NCBI GenBank assembly: GCA_963971405.1
Contig: OZ020489.1
Coordinates: 44,718,510 to 44,782,509 of the forward strand
Direction: 5' to 3'
Origin: Psococerastis gibbosa
Taxonomy: Eukaryota; Arthropoda; Insecta; Psocodea; Psocidae
DNA length: 64,000 nucleotides
A model generated the notes under the pieces. It made no database searches, was not told the DNA's origin, and saw nothing but the letters and a program-made list of their open reading frames with translations. A program made the position numbers and the translations under genes. The stretch's first letter is position 1, and every line of letters begins with the position of its first letter. Positions 49,771-61,237 of this stretch are shown here, in pieces.

Positions 49771-52575
49771 ATATCCTTTTAAGATATCGTATATTAAAAA
49801 TATATATGTACAATTTACATTATTAGGGAATATTGCAACTAAGTAATATCAGCAACCTGAAAACGAACATGGCGGCCGGGATCCAGACTTAACCTTTTTC
49901 AGACGATCGCTGAACTACGGCTTTTTTAATTGCATTTAATCCATTTCAATAACTGCGGGGATGACAAAAGAGACTAATTTGGCGGGTTAGACTCTTTTGA
50001 CAACAGGTCATATTCATTGCTTTCATTTTTATCAGTTAGTACCATATAAGGAAAGCTTTGTTCTTAATTTAGCCTAAATTAAAAACAGCTGTTCATGCCT
50101 AAATTATTAAAGCATGAACAGCTTTTTGCATTCTTTAAGCTACGTCTACACACTTCATCAAAATTAATAGTATCTTAGTTATACAATAGGTGTTGCCGAA
50201 CAATACGGAAAAAACTGTTTTACCTTATAGAATATTTTCGCGCCCCAAAAAAATGGCCTGAATACACATGATTCAAATTATTAATTTCCAATGTCATGTA
50301 TTGTTTTAAATCTAGTAGGTACCATAGTTTCAAAGTTAAATATAGGTAAATAAATAACGACTTTTGTTCGATTATTAATTAGACCACCCTAGCGAAGCTG
50401 GGACAATTTAGCCCCTTTACTGCATTAGGATGACTCGGCGTAAAAATAATTAATTAAATAACACCAGAAAGCTTTTTGTATAACCAGCCTTAAATTCGAA
50501 GCAACAAAAATAAAATATAAATTAAATCATATATTTATACACTATTAATAATTATTTGTCTTTTATGCGATAATCCTTCCATACTCAGCAATTTAAGTCG
50601 TCATGTTTACGAAAATTAAGCGCATTTAAACTAAGTATAAGTAGTTCATTTGGAGCAAACCTGCTGGGTCCACATTGGGAACCCTATTAATATTGGCCAG
50701 TTTTGGCGTGACTCCCTGGACAGGATCGCTAGTCAATCAGGGTTTCTAATATATAAGGAAATTGAGATCACTAAGGGGACTTCGTAAGGTATAATACATT
50801 TTATAGACCGAAAAACTACGTACAATAAATCTAGGTTTGTGAATACTTGGGTAAGAAAGAAACTTGGTTAGTTAAGATCTTTTTGTTCCGACAAAGCTTC
50901 ATATGATGCTATCGGATGGGGATGAAGCTCGTTTAGTAAAGAGAACTTGCAGCTTATTGTCCCGGCCATATCTCTTAATACCGAATTCTACTGTAAAACT
51001 CGGAACTAGAGTAGTCGGCCCATAAAGAGGCCTAAATAGGAGAGATGGAGCATTCGAAATTGTTTGAAATGCTGGTGCCACCTGCCAGACTTCTTCAACC
51101 AATCAGAGTACGCTTTTGACACATCCTAACAACAAATCCTGTCGTTACTTCAAGGCGGGTCCTAATTGGCTGAACGAAGGCGTGGCAGGTGGGACCAGAA
51201 TTTAAAAGAAAGAAATCCCACCTGATTGACCAATACCAATCACAGCGAGGCCCACCATTTTGCATTGCTATTGGAATGTTGTCCATAGCAGATGACTAAT
51301 TTGTATCTTAGTAAAAAAAAATGTTTTAAAATGTCGGAAAACTATTTTTATATTATAAAATGAAAGTATTTCCAATCTAATACAAAGTAATTTTTAGAAA
51401 ATAGTTGCTCCAATGGTAGCCAAAAATGATAAGCAGCGCAATCTATTTTTCGTTTTTGGTGGCTCAGTCATTTTAGCTCATTGTTCTATTGGCTTCCTAA
51501 TAAAAGAAGAAAAATGGTTGCTGGCAATTTTGGGAGCCCTTTTTGAAGGAAGAACATAGCTTTCACATAAGTGAAGCCCGCATGTACAAAGTTACCCTTA
51601 TGAATGTTTCGAAAAAAAACTGCATTTTAGCAGGTATTTTATGAGTGGTTTATGAACTAGTCTTCAACATTTATAATAGCCCTCTCTGCAAGCTTGCCGA
51701 AACACAAAATATCAGTTATTTCACATTCACATGTAGTTTGTTTACGGAACTACATCTCCTATTATTGCTATGGCCATTTTATTTTAAGTCTAATTGACAA
51801 TTGAAGTTTATTAGCAAGACTTTAGGGTCTTTTTTACACTTATACTACTGAAAAAAAGCAAAAAACAAAGAAAATCTTTTAAGGCTCAGACTCTCAAGTA
51901 TTTTATTCATTTATTCCTCATGCCACAGCTGCGAAGATATGAAAAGTACAAGATTTCTATGTTAATTTGCATTATTGCGCTTGAAATATTGTTGTTCGAG
52001 AAAAATGCGAGAAAGTGCATCAAACAGATTTCATATAGAAAATTCGTACAGTAAATCTCGGGTAAATATTTTTTTTTATAAACGTTGTACTTTTTAAAAA
52101 TTTTACATATACCATTTTGATATCTTTGCGGCTATGGAACGGGGAACTTATTAATTTCGTCAAAAATACTTTGCTTAAAAATATACCTCACCCCAATATT
52201 GTGCCAACAACCAGCCAACACACACGCAAACAGGGAGCCACACCACAATACTGACGTGTCAAGAAACAAGGCCCTGACTATTACGAATTTTCAAAATAAG
52301 TTTTTTGGCATATTCCAAAAAACAAGACACTTTTTATTCATGGCGCCAAATTCAAGTATTATGTTATTATTAGAGTTCAATGTAGGAGAGATGGGGCATT
52401 CGTAATTGGCAGCTGAACCCTGGGTGGACATTGAAAACTATCTTTAGCGGCAACGAAAGCTTCATCCCTCCTATATAGAGCTGTACAGGATGTTATGTTG
52501 TTTATTAAAGTTAGGGCCTTTATTCTGAGCACAGCCAACAAATTTACAACAAATGTAGAAAAAACAAAAAATTGA
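49771..52575. other. Long AT-rich interval downstream of egghead; small hairpins only
   Basis: A short hairpin AACAGCTGTTCATGC/GCATGAACAGCT lies at 50087-50136. 51070-51107 and 51151-51198 form an imperfect inverted repeat (GCCACCTGCCA). 51885-52170 has inverted blocks (GCGAAGATATG, CATATCTTTGCGG-like) resembling the inside of the MITE at 11728. No gene recognised. AATAAA on the minus strand at 52501 and 52519 could serve egghead. Confidence 0.4.
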
Positions 52576-53151
52576 CTAAACCGTAAGAGTCGGATTAACC
52601 ACGTCCTTATTGACCACATAAAACTTGTGCTTTTTGCCAAACAGGCCCCAAATCACCGCCAGATTCTCAATTAGCAAATTAAACGGTATCGTACAGAGCG
52701 CGCCCAAAATACACATACAAAACCTTAGCGGCCCCACCCTGAGCAGCGAGAAACTCTTGCACACCCCGAAAATGTACATGTAGATATTGACAGCGCCGAT
52801 AAACGCGCACAGAAAGTCGACGGCGGGGGGACAGGGGATAGGGCAGAGGGCGGCTAGCACGACGTTGCTTGTGGCGAGCGGCATGGTGACCCACGAGTAG
52901 CAGCTCACAGCGAGCAGAATCTTGTACTGGAGCGGGATGGACTTGGAGTGCACGACGAGCATGATGCCCTGCAGCCAGCGTTTGCGCTGCTGCACAAAGT
53001 CCCACAGGGTGAAGGGCGACTTCTCCCACATTTCGCCCTCGATGAAGTTGAAGGTGTAGCCTTCACGGAAGGCGCGCATCGCAAAGAAACAATCTTCGGC
53101 GACGGAGCCGTCGAGACCGTTGTCGAAGGAGACGGCTCGTTCGGCCCCCAC
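52576..53151 (-). CDS. egh: Egghead beta-1,4-mannosyltransferase, last exon
   Basis: Egghead adds mannose to glucosylceramide in arthropod glycolipid synthesis, in Golgi/ER membranes. This exon begins after the acceptor CTGCCGCAG (53152-53160) and encodes about 191 residues: ERAVSFDNGLDGSVAEDCFF with the acidic ED, then EGEMWEKSPFTLWDFVQQRK and the QRKRW motif typical of processive GT2 enzymes. At least three membrane segments follow (ILLAVSCYSWVTMPLATSNV, then FLCAFIGAVNIYMYIFGV, then CMCILGALCTIPFN), ending GKKHKFYVVNKDVVNPTLTV before TAG. The family protein is over 400 aa, so the first half, with the other Asp motifs, lies upstream beyond this intron. I find no further egghead exon up to 64000. 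G/C content of the exon is far above its surroundings. Confidence 0.92.
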   Translation of the reverse strand: MGAERAVSFDNGLDGSVAEDCFFAMRAFREGYTFNFIEGEMWEKSPFTLWDFVQQRKRWLQGIMLVVHSKSIPLQYKILLAVSCYSWVTMPLATSNVVLAALCPIPCPPAVDFLCAFIGAVNIYMYIFGVCKSFSLLRVGPLRFCMCILGALCTIPFNLLIENLAVIWGLFGKKHKFYVVNKDVVNPTLTV

Positions 53152-53608
53152 CTGCGGCAGAAAGAGACGGCTATTAGACACTTGAAAGGGCCACCAACAA
53201 CATTGAATATCTAACGCTAGTGTTATATATTCAATGCCAACGATAAGTCGCTTCATGGACCCAATTCCAGGATCCTCCTACGAGGAAAAACCCGGCTTCG
53301 TAGGCTCACCAATCTCATGGACCATGTGCAGACTGGTTCAACTTAAAAATCAACTCCAGGATGATGATTTCTGCCTCGTGACAGTTGTCGCTCTCACTTC
53401 AAATCATAAAAAATCATGACAGCCCCAAGTCTGTACATATTCAGATGCATTTTACATGTCTAAAAGCCTGAGGTGTGGGGGACGTTTAAACAAAACGGGG
53501 GCACTCACACCTACAACAGGAGGCAACGGGGAGACCTTGTAAGGCCAGCGCCACCCACAGCCAAGTGTGAGCGACTGGATCCTATATTCTATACAAGGTC
53601 TCACCTGC

Positions 53609-53728
53609 CTTAGAAAACTCCCGATTGAACTGAGAGCGGCGAGAAATGCTTCTAACTTCCCTAAATTGCTTAGAAACCATCTCTTAGAAAAAGCTTTCTA
53701 CACTGTCACTGAGGCACTAGCACAATGA
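53609..53728 (+). pseudogene. LINE ORF2 C-terminal tail (copy 3 of 3)
   Basis: Open for 39 codons: LRKLPIELRAARNASNF then PKLLRNHLLEKAFYTVTEAL then AQ and stop TGA. This matches the final block of CR1-like ORF2 proteins (xxLPxxIR...F...L+xYLL). Short tails of the same kind at 24003 and 37880 share the upstream word CAAGGT-TCACCTGCC. 5'-truncated insertions. Confidence 0.6.
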
Positions 53729-54164
53729 CAATGACAGAACTAGCTGATTTCGACGATTTTATTTTATACTTTACTTGTATTGTAAATATATATTGTATTG
53801 TATGGTATTGTAATGATCCAGCATCCATTCTACTAGCAGTTGCTCTAATAAGCCGTTAAAAGTTAAACAAATGTGACCATTAGGCCCGCCTTTGCTAGAT
53901 ACACTTGCGGAAGGAACAGATAACATAGTCAATGATAAGCCCATGTTGATTTAAGAGGGAATGTGTTTGGGCGAGGCAAGGCCATTAATAATCCATCAAA
54001 TAACTCTCAAAACTCAAATCTCAAAGAACTAGTACGAGTGAACCCATTCATGCTTTCATATTTATCAACTCTAATAGTAGAAAATTTTATGTTATAACGT
54101 TATCCAGCAGCCTCACCACGGAAAACCGTACATTAACATCATAGAAAAACTACTGCAAATCATA

Positions 54165-55010
54165 AGAACCGGTTCGAGTTTACTCGAACATGCTTTCCAA
54201 TTTATCAATTAGTAGATAGTGATAGTGAGTTTCTTCATAGTAAATAAGTTCCCTATGGTTAAATTTAGTGTCCATCAGACGCCCTCCTCTGGCTACGGCC
54301 CCTATCCCGAAGCACTGAATTAATACATGGCATTGCATATTGTGAAACGGGCAGGCGGCATGTATTGGAGCGTAAATTTTATATAGGCCTAATTTCTTTT
54401 AAAAAATGTATTTTTTTGCACAAAATCAAATACTTTTTTGAGAAAGCAACCTGATCAGTTTTTTTACTCTATTTAACACCTAAAACATACCTGAAGGTAG
54501 AAATCATCGATAGAACGGTTCCACAGAAAAATTATGTTTTAGTCATTTTTCATGAAACTTTACATATTTTTATTTTTTACCCCCCAGAACAAAACTATCA
54601 AGGGACAAACGACCACCGCGTTTAGTTCACATTAATGTCGACTGCAATATATGTGAATTTAAAAGAAATCGTTGGAGCCGTTTTTGATAAATAATTATTT
54701 TAGACGTTTTTTTGAAGTTTTTTGAAAACAAAACCCCCAAAATTGAGTTAGCCCCAAATAAAAAATAAAAAAATGGTCCTGAGGTATGATTGTTGTGAAC
54801 CTACATGACAAATTTCATCCAAATCCATTGAGTAGTTTAGTAGATGAACAGACAGAGCGACAGCGGGACAGACAGGTATTTCGTAAAAAATCACTATTTT
54901 GGGTTACTGGGACCTCAAAACGTGTAAATCCGTTGAAATCTCGGAGTCGAAATTTTTGACCGTCGCAAAGCTTTCCTTATAGCCTACCACGTATAAATTG
55001 GAAAGCAATA
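54165..55010 (+). repeat. Unclassified 850-bp repeat, copy 2
   Basis: Starts AGAACCGGTTCGAGTTTACT and ends TATAAATTGGAAAGCAA. Internal blocks as in 39350-40190, including GACAGAGCGACAG near 54851. Confidence 0.75.
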
Positions 55011-55019
55011 ACTGTACAT

Positions 55020-56344
55020 AACGTATTTAGCGCAGAACTAACATTTTATTTTATGATTTTAAACTAGGCCGTATTTCCATAGATAGTATGCTTTTATGTT
55101 TGAGCAATGCTGCAGACCTGGCACCATTCACTGTAAAATACTAACTAATTCGGGAATAAGTGCACATTTTCCTAAAAAAAAAAATCATGAACGTAAATTG
55201 ACTTACGAACTCTTTGCCAATTGAGCTGTTCGCATCGTTGCAAAAACTAAAATAATTCAGTATAATTTCCAGATTAAAATAATGCTTAATAAATCAACAT
55301 GCATGTATAGTCAAATAAAATAAAATACAAATGGAACTATATATAAAAAAATAAAATGGAGCATCGTCATTCATAGAGACTTGAGTTCTAAACAAACAAA
55401 AATTTATTGTTGAATTGGACTCTAAATAAAAAAAGAGGAAACTTTCAAATTTACACTACTATCCAAAGATTTTTAACTCTCAGTTTATATACAAAATATA
55501 AAATAGACACAGATTTTCGAACCAGCAGGATGGCGTCACGCGGGTATAATAACCTACCAAGGCCGCCTTATAGTCACCTGAATTTTTCTAGCTCTACCTT
55601 GTCTAGTCATATGTTCTGATACAAAGTTTTTTAAAATGAAAATTAGGCCAATTGGAATAATGAGAATTATTTCTACATATATTTTATTTTATTATCCATT
55701 TCATTTTTTCTTTCTATTCTATTATCGTTGGTTAATGGTTTATTCCAAAACTTCCAGAAGCATTAATAAAATCGAACAAACTCGGTGTTTCGTTCGTTTT
55801 AATCCTTGGTCCAACAGTACAATTTGTTATACTACACTGAAACCGAGTGATACAGCATGTAGCATGTAGCCTCACTACGGGAAACCATACAAAGATTACA
55901 AAAAGCTGCTGTAAATGATGATATTCTTACATGACGTAACGCAGACGTTACATTTTATGATTTTAAACTAGGCCATATTTCCCTAGTATTTTGCCATGCC
56001 TCAGCCATACTACAATACTTAGTTATCCGGTAATGAGTGAAAATTATCCCAAATAACCCAAAATTACCCACGACAGTATATCGGATAACAATTAAAAGGC
56101 AGATTCCCATTAATGGCAGCATATATGCTAGAATTAGAACAAATTCTCTTTAGCCTTTCACATCATAAAAGAACCGGTACGAGTGAACCCGTACATGCTT
56201 TCATATTTATCAATCAGCAAAGGTGCCCAGACAGATAATATGAGTAGTTCCATGGTAAATAGGGTTAAATTTCGGTTCCCTTGGCTTTCCCTACCCCAAA
56301 GCACGGAATTGATTGATGGGACGATCGCCTAGTCAACAACTAAT
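55020..56344. other. No gene recognised; partial repeat copy at its end
   Basis: 56165-56340 repeats the first part of the 850-bp family (AAGAACCGGTACGAGTGAAC). The frames at 55407-55619 and 55636-55869 show no family resemblance. Confidence 0.4.
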
Positions 56345-57215
56345 ATAAGAACCGGCCCGCGTTTACTCGAACATGCTTTCCAATTTATCAATTAATAGAT
56401 AGAGATAATGAGTTACTTCATAGGAAATAATTTCCCTATGGATAAATTATAAATTTCAGATCAGATCAGGGGGGGGGGGGTTCATCTGACGTCACCGGAG
56501 GTGAGGTAGCCTCTATACTCGTATATATATAAATACTTAAAACTCCATTCTATCTAGTGTACGGCACGCAATGTATTGGAGCGTGAATTTTCTATAATTT
56601 CTTCAAAAATAATTTTTTCACAAAACCAAATACTTTTTGGGAAAGCAACCTGATTTGTTACTCAATTTAACACCTAAAACATACCTGAAGGTAGAAATCA
56701 TCGATAGAAAGGTTCCTCAGAAAAATTATCCATTTTAGTCTTTTTTCATGAAAATGGATTTATTTTAATTTTTTTACCCCCAGAAGCAAACTATCAAGGG
56801 GCAAGCGAGCCACCGCATTTTGTTAACATTGATAACGACTACAATAAATGTGCATTTAAAAGAAATAGGTGGAGCCGTTTTTGAGAAATAATTTTTTTTA
56901 GACGTTTTCTGGGAGTTTTTTGAGAATAAACCCCCCCCCCCCCAGGTTGAGTTAGCCCAAAATATAAAAAAAGTGGTCTCGAGGCATGATTTTTTTGAAT
57001 CAACATGCCAAATTTAATCAAAATCAACCGAGTAGTTTGCCCGGAATTCGATGAACAGACAGACAGACAGAGCGACAGACAGAAATTTCGTAAAAACCAC
57101 TTTTTGGGTTCCTGGGACCTCGAAACATGTAAATCCGTTGAAATCTCGGAATCGAAAATTTTGGCCATCACAAATTCACAAAGCTTTTCTTATACTACGT
57201 ATAAATTGGAAATCA
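56345..57215 (+). repeat. Unclassified 850-bp repeat, copy 3
   Basis: AGAACCGGCCCGCGTTTACT to ACGTATAAATTGGAAATCAA, with a GACA tract near 57053-57083 and a G-run at 56470-56479. Frames across it are chance. Confidence 0.75.
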
Positions 57216-57497
57216 ATAAAACACAGTAACAATGATAGGGTATCTATTCATCTATTGGGGGATGAATTATCAATAATTTCTTCCAAAATGTTTTATCCAA
57301 AACCAAAACTATTCTTGGGTAAGTACCCTGATCGGTTTTTTTACTCTATTTAACACCTAAAACCTACCATAGTTGGACTATACGCAGAATATACCTGTAC
57401 ATTGGAACATCGATAGCATCGATCGATAGAAAGGAAAAATTATTTTTTAGTAATTTTTCATGAAAATTGTCTTTTGCTTTCCTATTTATACGTAGTA

Positions 57498-58246
57498 CAG
57501 GGTGCGGCAGCATAATTTCCTTATTTGTAATGCGCGCCATTTGGTCAGTTGATGTGGTGGCGGAATGCTTGTGGTCGTGTTCAAGAGAACGAGAAGGCAC
57601 TTTAAAGTTTTTTTGAAGCACAGTTCTGACTTCAGTCACCATGATGCGTTGGAGCAGTGAGCAGCGTACATTTGCCGTGGAGGCTTATTTTTCCAGCGGT
57701 TTTTCTGTGATTGCAACCCAGAACTTTAATTTAGCCCCGTTTCCGGACTGGAAATCAATTGTCTAGTGGGTCACTACGTTCAGACAAACTGCCAGTGTGA
57801 CAAAACGAAGAACTCAGAACTGGAGTCCCTCTGCCCATTAGATCACGTGAGAACATTGAGGCAGTCAGGCTGTTTTGAGGGAACAGTTCCCAGAACGCCT
57901 CATCTGAATCAGGGGCGATTTGCAGTGGCTGGCCCGATCTCCCGATTTGTGATTTTTTCTGTGAGGTTTTTTGAAATCCCGTGTTTATGCCTACAAGATT
58001 TAAAGAACAATATCCAGGATGAAATTGCTAAGATAACGCCTGCTATGCTTGAAAAAGTCATGAAAAACACAAAAAATCGATATGGGCATTAGGGGATGTC
58101 ATCTAAATGATTTGATCTTCAAAACTATATAAAAAAAACTTTAAGTATGTACTTACATTATAAAAACCCATTAAAAAGTTTCTGGTTCATACAATAGGTT
58201 TTATCAATTTAAAAAAAAAAAAAGGAAATTATGCTGCCGCACCCTG
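57498..58246 (+). mobile_element. 749-bp mariner/IS630-type deletion derivative
   Basis: Inverted ends CAGGGTGCGGCAGCATAATT (57498) and the complement ending at 58246, with TA on both sides. Inside, the N-terminal HTH part (MMRWSSEQRTFAVEAYFSSG, from about 57641) is followed, after loss of the catalytic middle, by the C-terminal end (LKNNIQDEIAKITPAMLEKV then MKNTKNRYGH, 57990-58092). It inserted in a piece of the 850-bp repeat. Confidence 0.85.
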
Positions 58247-58679
58247 TATTTAAGGAAAGGTTTTTGTGATGGTGCCAACAGTTTTGTGCACATGTAAGAT
58301 AAACCATGGTGGGGTTCATATGCTGATGCTGTTATAAATTTAGCACGGGGTCAATTATAAACGAACATCATAAACCTGTCAGTAAAGGCAGACACATGTT
58401 AACCTTTGTAAAGTTTATACACGGGGTTTTTAATGAGTTAATAATTGGTGCTTTTAAAAACACGCTAGTTTATTTGTTTTCTAGTTGGACGTCCTCCACA
58501 GGCCCCACCGCCAAACGGCCCTTCGTCACAACCATAAATTACAAGAGAGCAGACTAAACAATGTATTTGTATATAAATGCAGTCATATCAGTTATCTATA
58601 CCTTTATAATGCTGCACATGGACGCCTCTTACCAATATCCGTGTCCATCCCTACCTTCACAGCAAGACCCAGTACGAGA

Positions 58680-59460
58680 GAACAAGGCCGTAGCCAGGAT
58701 TTTTTCCGGGGGGGGGGGGGGGGTCCACCTCAATATATTAAAAACCCCTTAAAACACACATTGCATATTCCGGAACGAACAGACCAATACATTGTAACAG
58801 TAGTAACAATGACAGGACACGCAATGTATTGGGGCGTGAATTTTCCATAATTTATTCAAAAACTTTTTTTTGCATAGAACCTTATATTTTTAGGGGAAAT
58901 CAACCTGATTGGTTTTGTTACTCTATTGAACACCTAAAACATGCCTGAAGGTTGAAATCATCGAGAGAGGTTCCGCAGAAAAATTATTTTTTAGTCATTT
59001 TTCATGAAAATATACTTGTTTTTATTTTTTTACCCCAGAAGCAAACTATCAAGGGGCATGCGACCCACCGTATTTTGTTTATATTAATAACGACTACAGT
59101 ATATGTGAATTTAAAAGAAATTGTTGGGGCCGTTTTTTAGTAATAATTTTTTTTAGACGTTTTTTGGAGTTTTTTGAGAATAAACCCCCCCCCCCCCCCC
59201 CCCAACTGAGTTACCGCATAATAAAAAAAATGGTCACGAGGTATGATTGTTTTGAACCTACACGCTAAATTTCATAAAAATTGACCGAACAGTTTGCCCG
59301 CAAAGCTACTGCTACTCACATACAGCCAGACAGAAATTTCGTAAAAACTACTTTTTTGGGTTCCTGGGACCTCAAAATGTGTAAATCCGTTGAAATCTCG
59401 GAATCGAAAATTTTGACCATCACAAAGCTTTCCTTATACTACGTATAAATTGGAAAGCAC
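58680..59460 (+). repeat. Unclassified 850-bp repeat, copy 4
   Basis: Shares CACCTAAAACATGCCTGAAG, TTTCGTAAAAACTACTTTTT and TATAAATTGGAAAGCAC with the other copies. Its left part is replaced by a G-run repeat (58690-58703). Confidence 0.7.
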
Positions 59461-59756
59461 AAATAAGAACGGGGATTTCACCGCATTGCTTTTGTTTTAT
59501 TTCTATATACCAGTTGTCCATCGCCATATCACATGATTCATCAGATTTACAATACAATGTGGCGGTTCTATGAAATAGAGGAGCTCCCACAACACATGGC
59601 CCTCCCACAACCACACGCCATGGTCACTTCCCGACAAAAATAATATTTTAAATTTCTCCTGTGACCAGCCACTGAAAAAATGCCCAGGATGCAAAAAATA
59701 TTTTTTGGGCGCTCGAATGTCCCTCCTCTTCTATATAGAACTCTCTAGCTGTCCGG

Positions 59757-59990
59757 TACAGTGGAGGAGCTCCCTCGTCAATGACGCCATGGTCTACTGA
59801 TGGTTGAACAAACTGCAATGCGTAACCTACCCTGCTGCTGTTCACATCAGCCTGACAATAGGACGGCCCTGCACAGTGGTGGGGCTCCCTCGTCAATGAC
59901 CCTCCGGCAGCCTCGTTGGTGCCACACGCCATGGTCTACTGAAGGTTGAACAAACTGCAGTGGTTAACCTACCCTACTGCTGTTCACATC
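59757..59990 (+). repeat. Two-unit tandem repeat of about 110-120 bp
   Basis: GGTTGAACAAACTGCA-TG and CTACCCT-CTGCTGTTCACAT occur at 59801-59848 and again at 59944-59990, each preceded by CTCCCTCGTCAATGAC. No coding family is recognised. Confidence 0.65.
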
Positions 59991-60211
59991 GATCCCCAGT
60001 CACGCATCCCCCTGTTACTTCATTACATTAGTTAACCTACTGTAATATTTATCAATCATCAACCCCTAATGCCCGGCAAAACGACGACTGACTTGTTATA
60101 GTCGCCCATACATATATTTTCTTCTTTGAAGCAAGACTACATAATAACCAGAAGATTCTTTAATTGTTTATTACAAGAAGGATGAAACACCTAAATGAAC
60201 TTGCAGTCTAT

Positions 60212-60656
60212 CTACTCGTACAGGTATTCTACATCCCCATCCAGTGGGTTAAGGTCTGAGCTATTAGAGGGCCATTCTTCTGCCGTGGTTTTGGCTTTGT
60301 GGCCAGGGGCAGAGTATTGTTGGAATACCCACTGTTGGCCATTGAGCATGGTTTGGGTTAGAGTCTTCACATGAGGCTCAAGACCTGTCTCCTGGTACAC
60401 TTAAGCACCCGTCTTTACCCCTTTCTCGCAGAAATGGAGCTCACATACTCCTTGCCACCACACCATCACTGAAGAAGCATAGTGGCCACGAATAACCTTC
60501 GGACAATTGTTTGGTTTCCTGAGATGATCTTGCGTAGACCTTGTCAGTTAGTTTATTCGAAGATTCTTCGATTGTAAAGATTTTCTCCCGGTAAAAAGGT
60601 AAAGATGCGTGCCATCGTAAAATGGCGTTTGCTCTTTTGTACCTTAAGAAGGGCAT
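60212..60656 (-). pseudogene. Decayed mariner-type transposase
   Basis: Two shifted minus frames: LPFYREKIFTIEESSNKLTD then KVYARSSQETKQL (about 60530-60595), which corresponds to the SDEKxFT region, and QQWVFQQYSAPGHKAKTT then AEEWPSNSSDLNPLD (60245-60330), the second catalytic block ending in DLNPLD. In intact members the QQ is followed by D; here it is Y. Frame shift between the two; dead. Confidence 0.8.
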
Positions 60657-60660
60657 TTGA

Positions 60661-61229
60661 GAAATTTAAGAAAAAAAAGATCATCTTTCAATATGTGGGT
60701 TACGGATAGCTTTGATGTCACAAGCCATCTGGCATCACAGTCTGGTTGCTCCAATATATGATTTATATATGAATTTTTGGGGTTCTAGCTGAGCGAGGTC
60801 AACCGGATTTTGGTATGCATTCAATTCTGCATGTCTCATTGTATCTAGCCACGCCACGGTGCGGTAAACAAACATATATGTTGACGCTAGTTAGTATACG
60901 CAAACCAACTAGCGTCTGCAAGAGCTTGAAGATCGCACTTTTGCTGTAACCACACTTATGGCTATGGGCTATTACTGCTACCCTGTTCTCTGTGGTTCCC
61001 CATAACTCAGTTTTTTTGGATTTTTGAAATGAAACTTAATGAAGTTTAATAGGCATACAATATAAACATAAGCGACATAAGAAAAACAGATTAAAACTTT
61101 TTCGAGTTACAGTGGAGTAAACTTTGGTAACATGTTGTATGGCTATGCTAGATTGATATTCTAAAATCTAAATCTATGCCAGAACCCCATACATGGCAAC
61201 TGGAGACAAAAAATACGTTGCTCAGCTGG
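60661..61229. other. No gene recognised
   Basis: Spacer between the mariner remnant and the hAT element. Nothing assigned. Confidence 0.35.
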
Positions 61230-61237
61230 GACCCCAC

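Noticed and set aside
51885-52170. Possible second TTAA MITE related to 11728-12112
   Set aside because: Inner blocks resemble it, but terminal repeats and a matching TTAA on the right could not be aligned convincingly.
52679-53029. 116-codon Arg/His/Ala-rich minus frame and the + frame 52948-53214
   Set aside because: Off-frame readings of the GC-rich egghead exon.
53234-53419. + frame beginning PTISRFMDPIPGSSYEEKPG
   Set aside because: No family resemblance, outside the egghead exon and on the opposite strand. Too short to support.
40030-57085. Regularly spaced GACA repeats as a CRISPR array
   Set aside because: They are simple microsatellites inside an interspersed eukaryotic repeat. 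No spacers, and the genome is eukaryotic.
57766-58092. 108-codon frame as a host gene
   Set aside because: It is the deleted mariner-type transposase between TA-flanked inverted ends.
59420-59932. Minus frames with repeated VGGP/GAPLF-like words
   Set aside because: They come from the tandem repeat region; no known family and overlapping frames are equally open.
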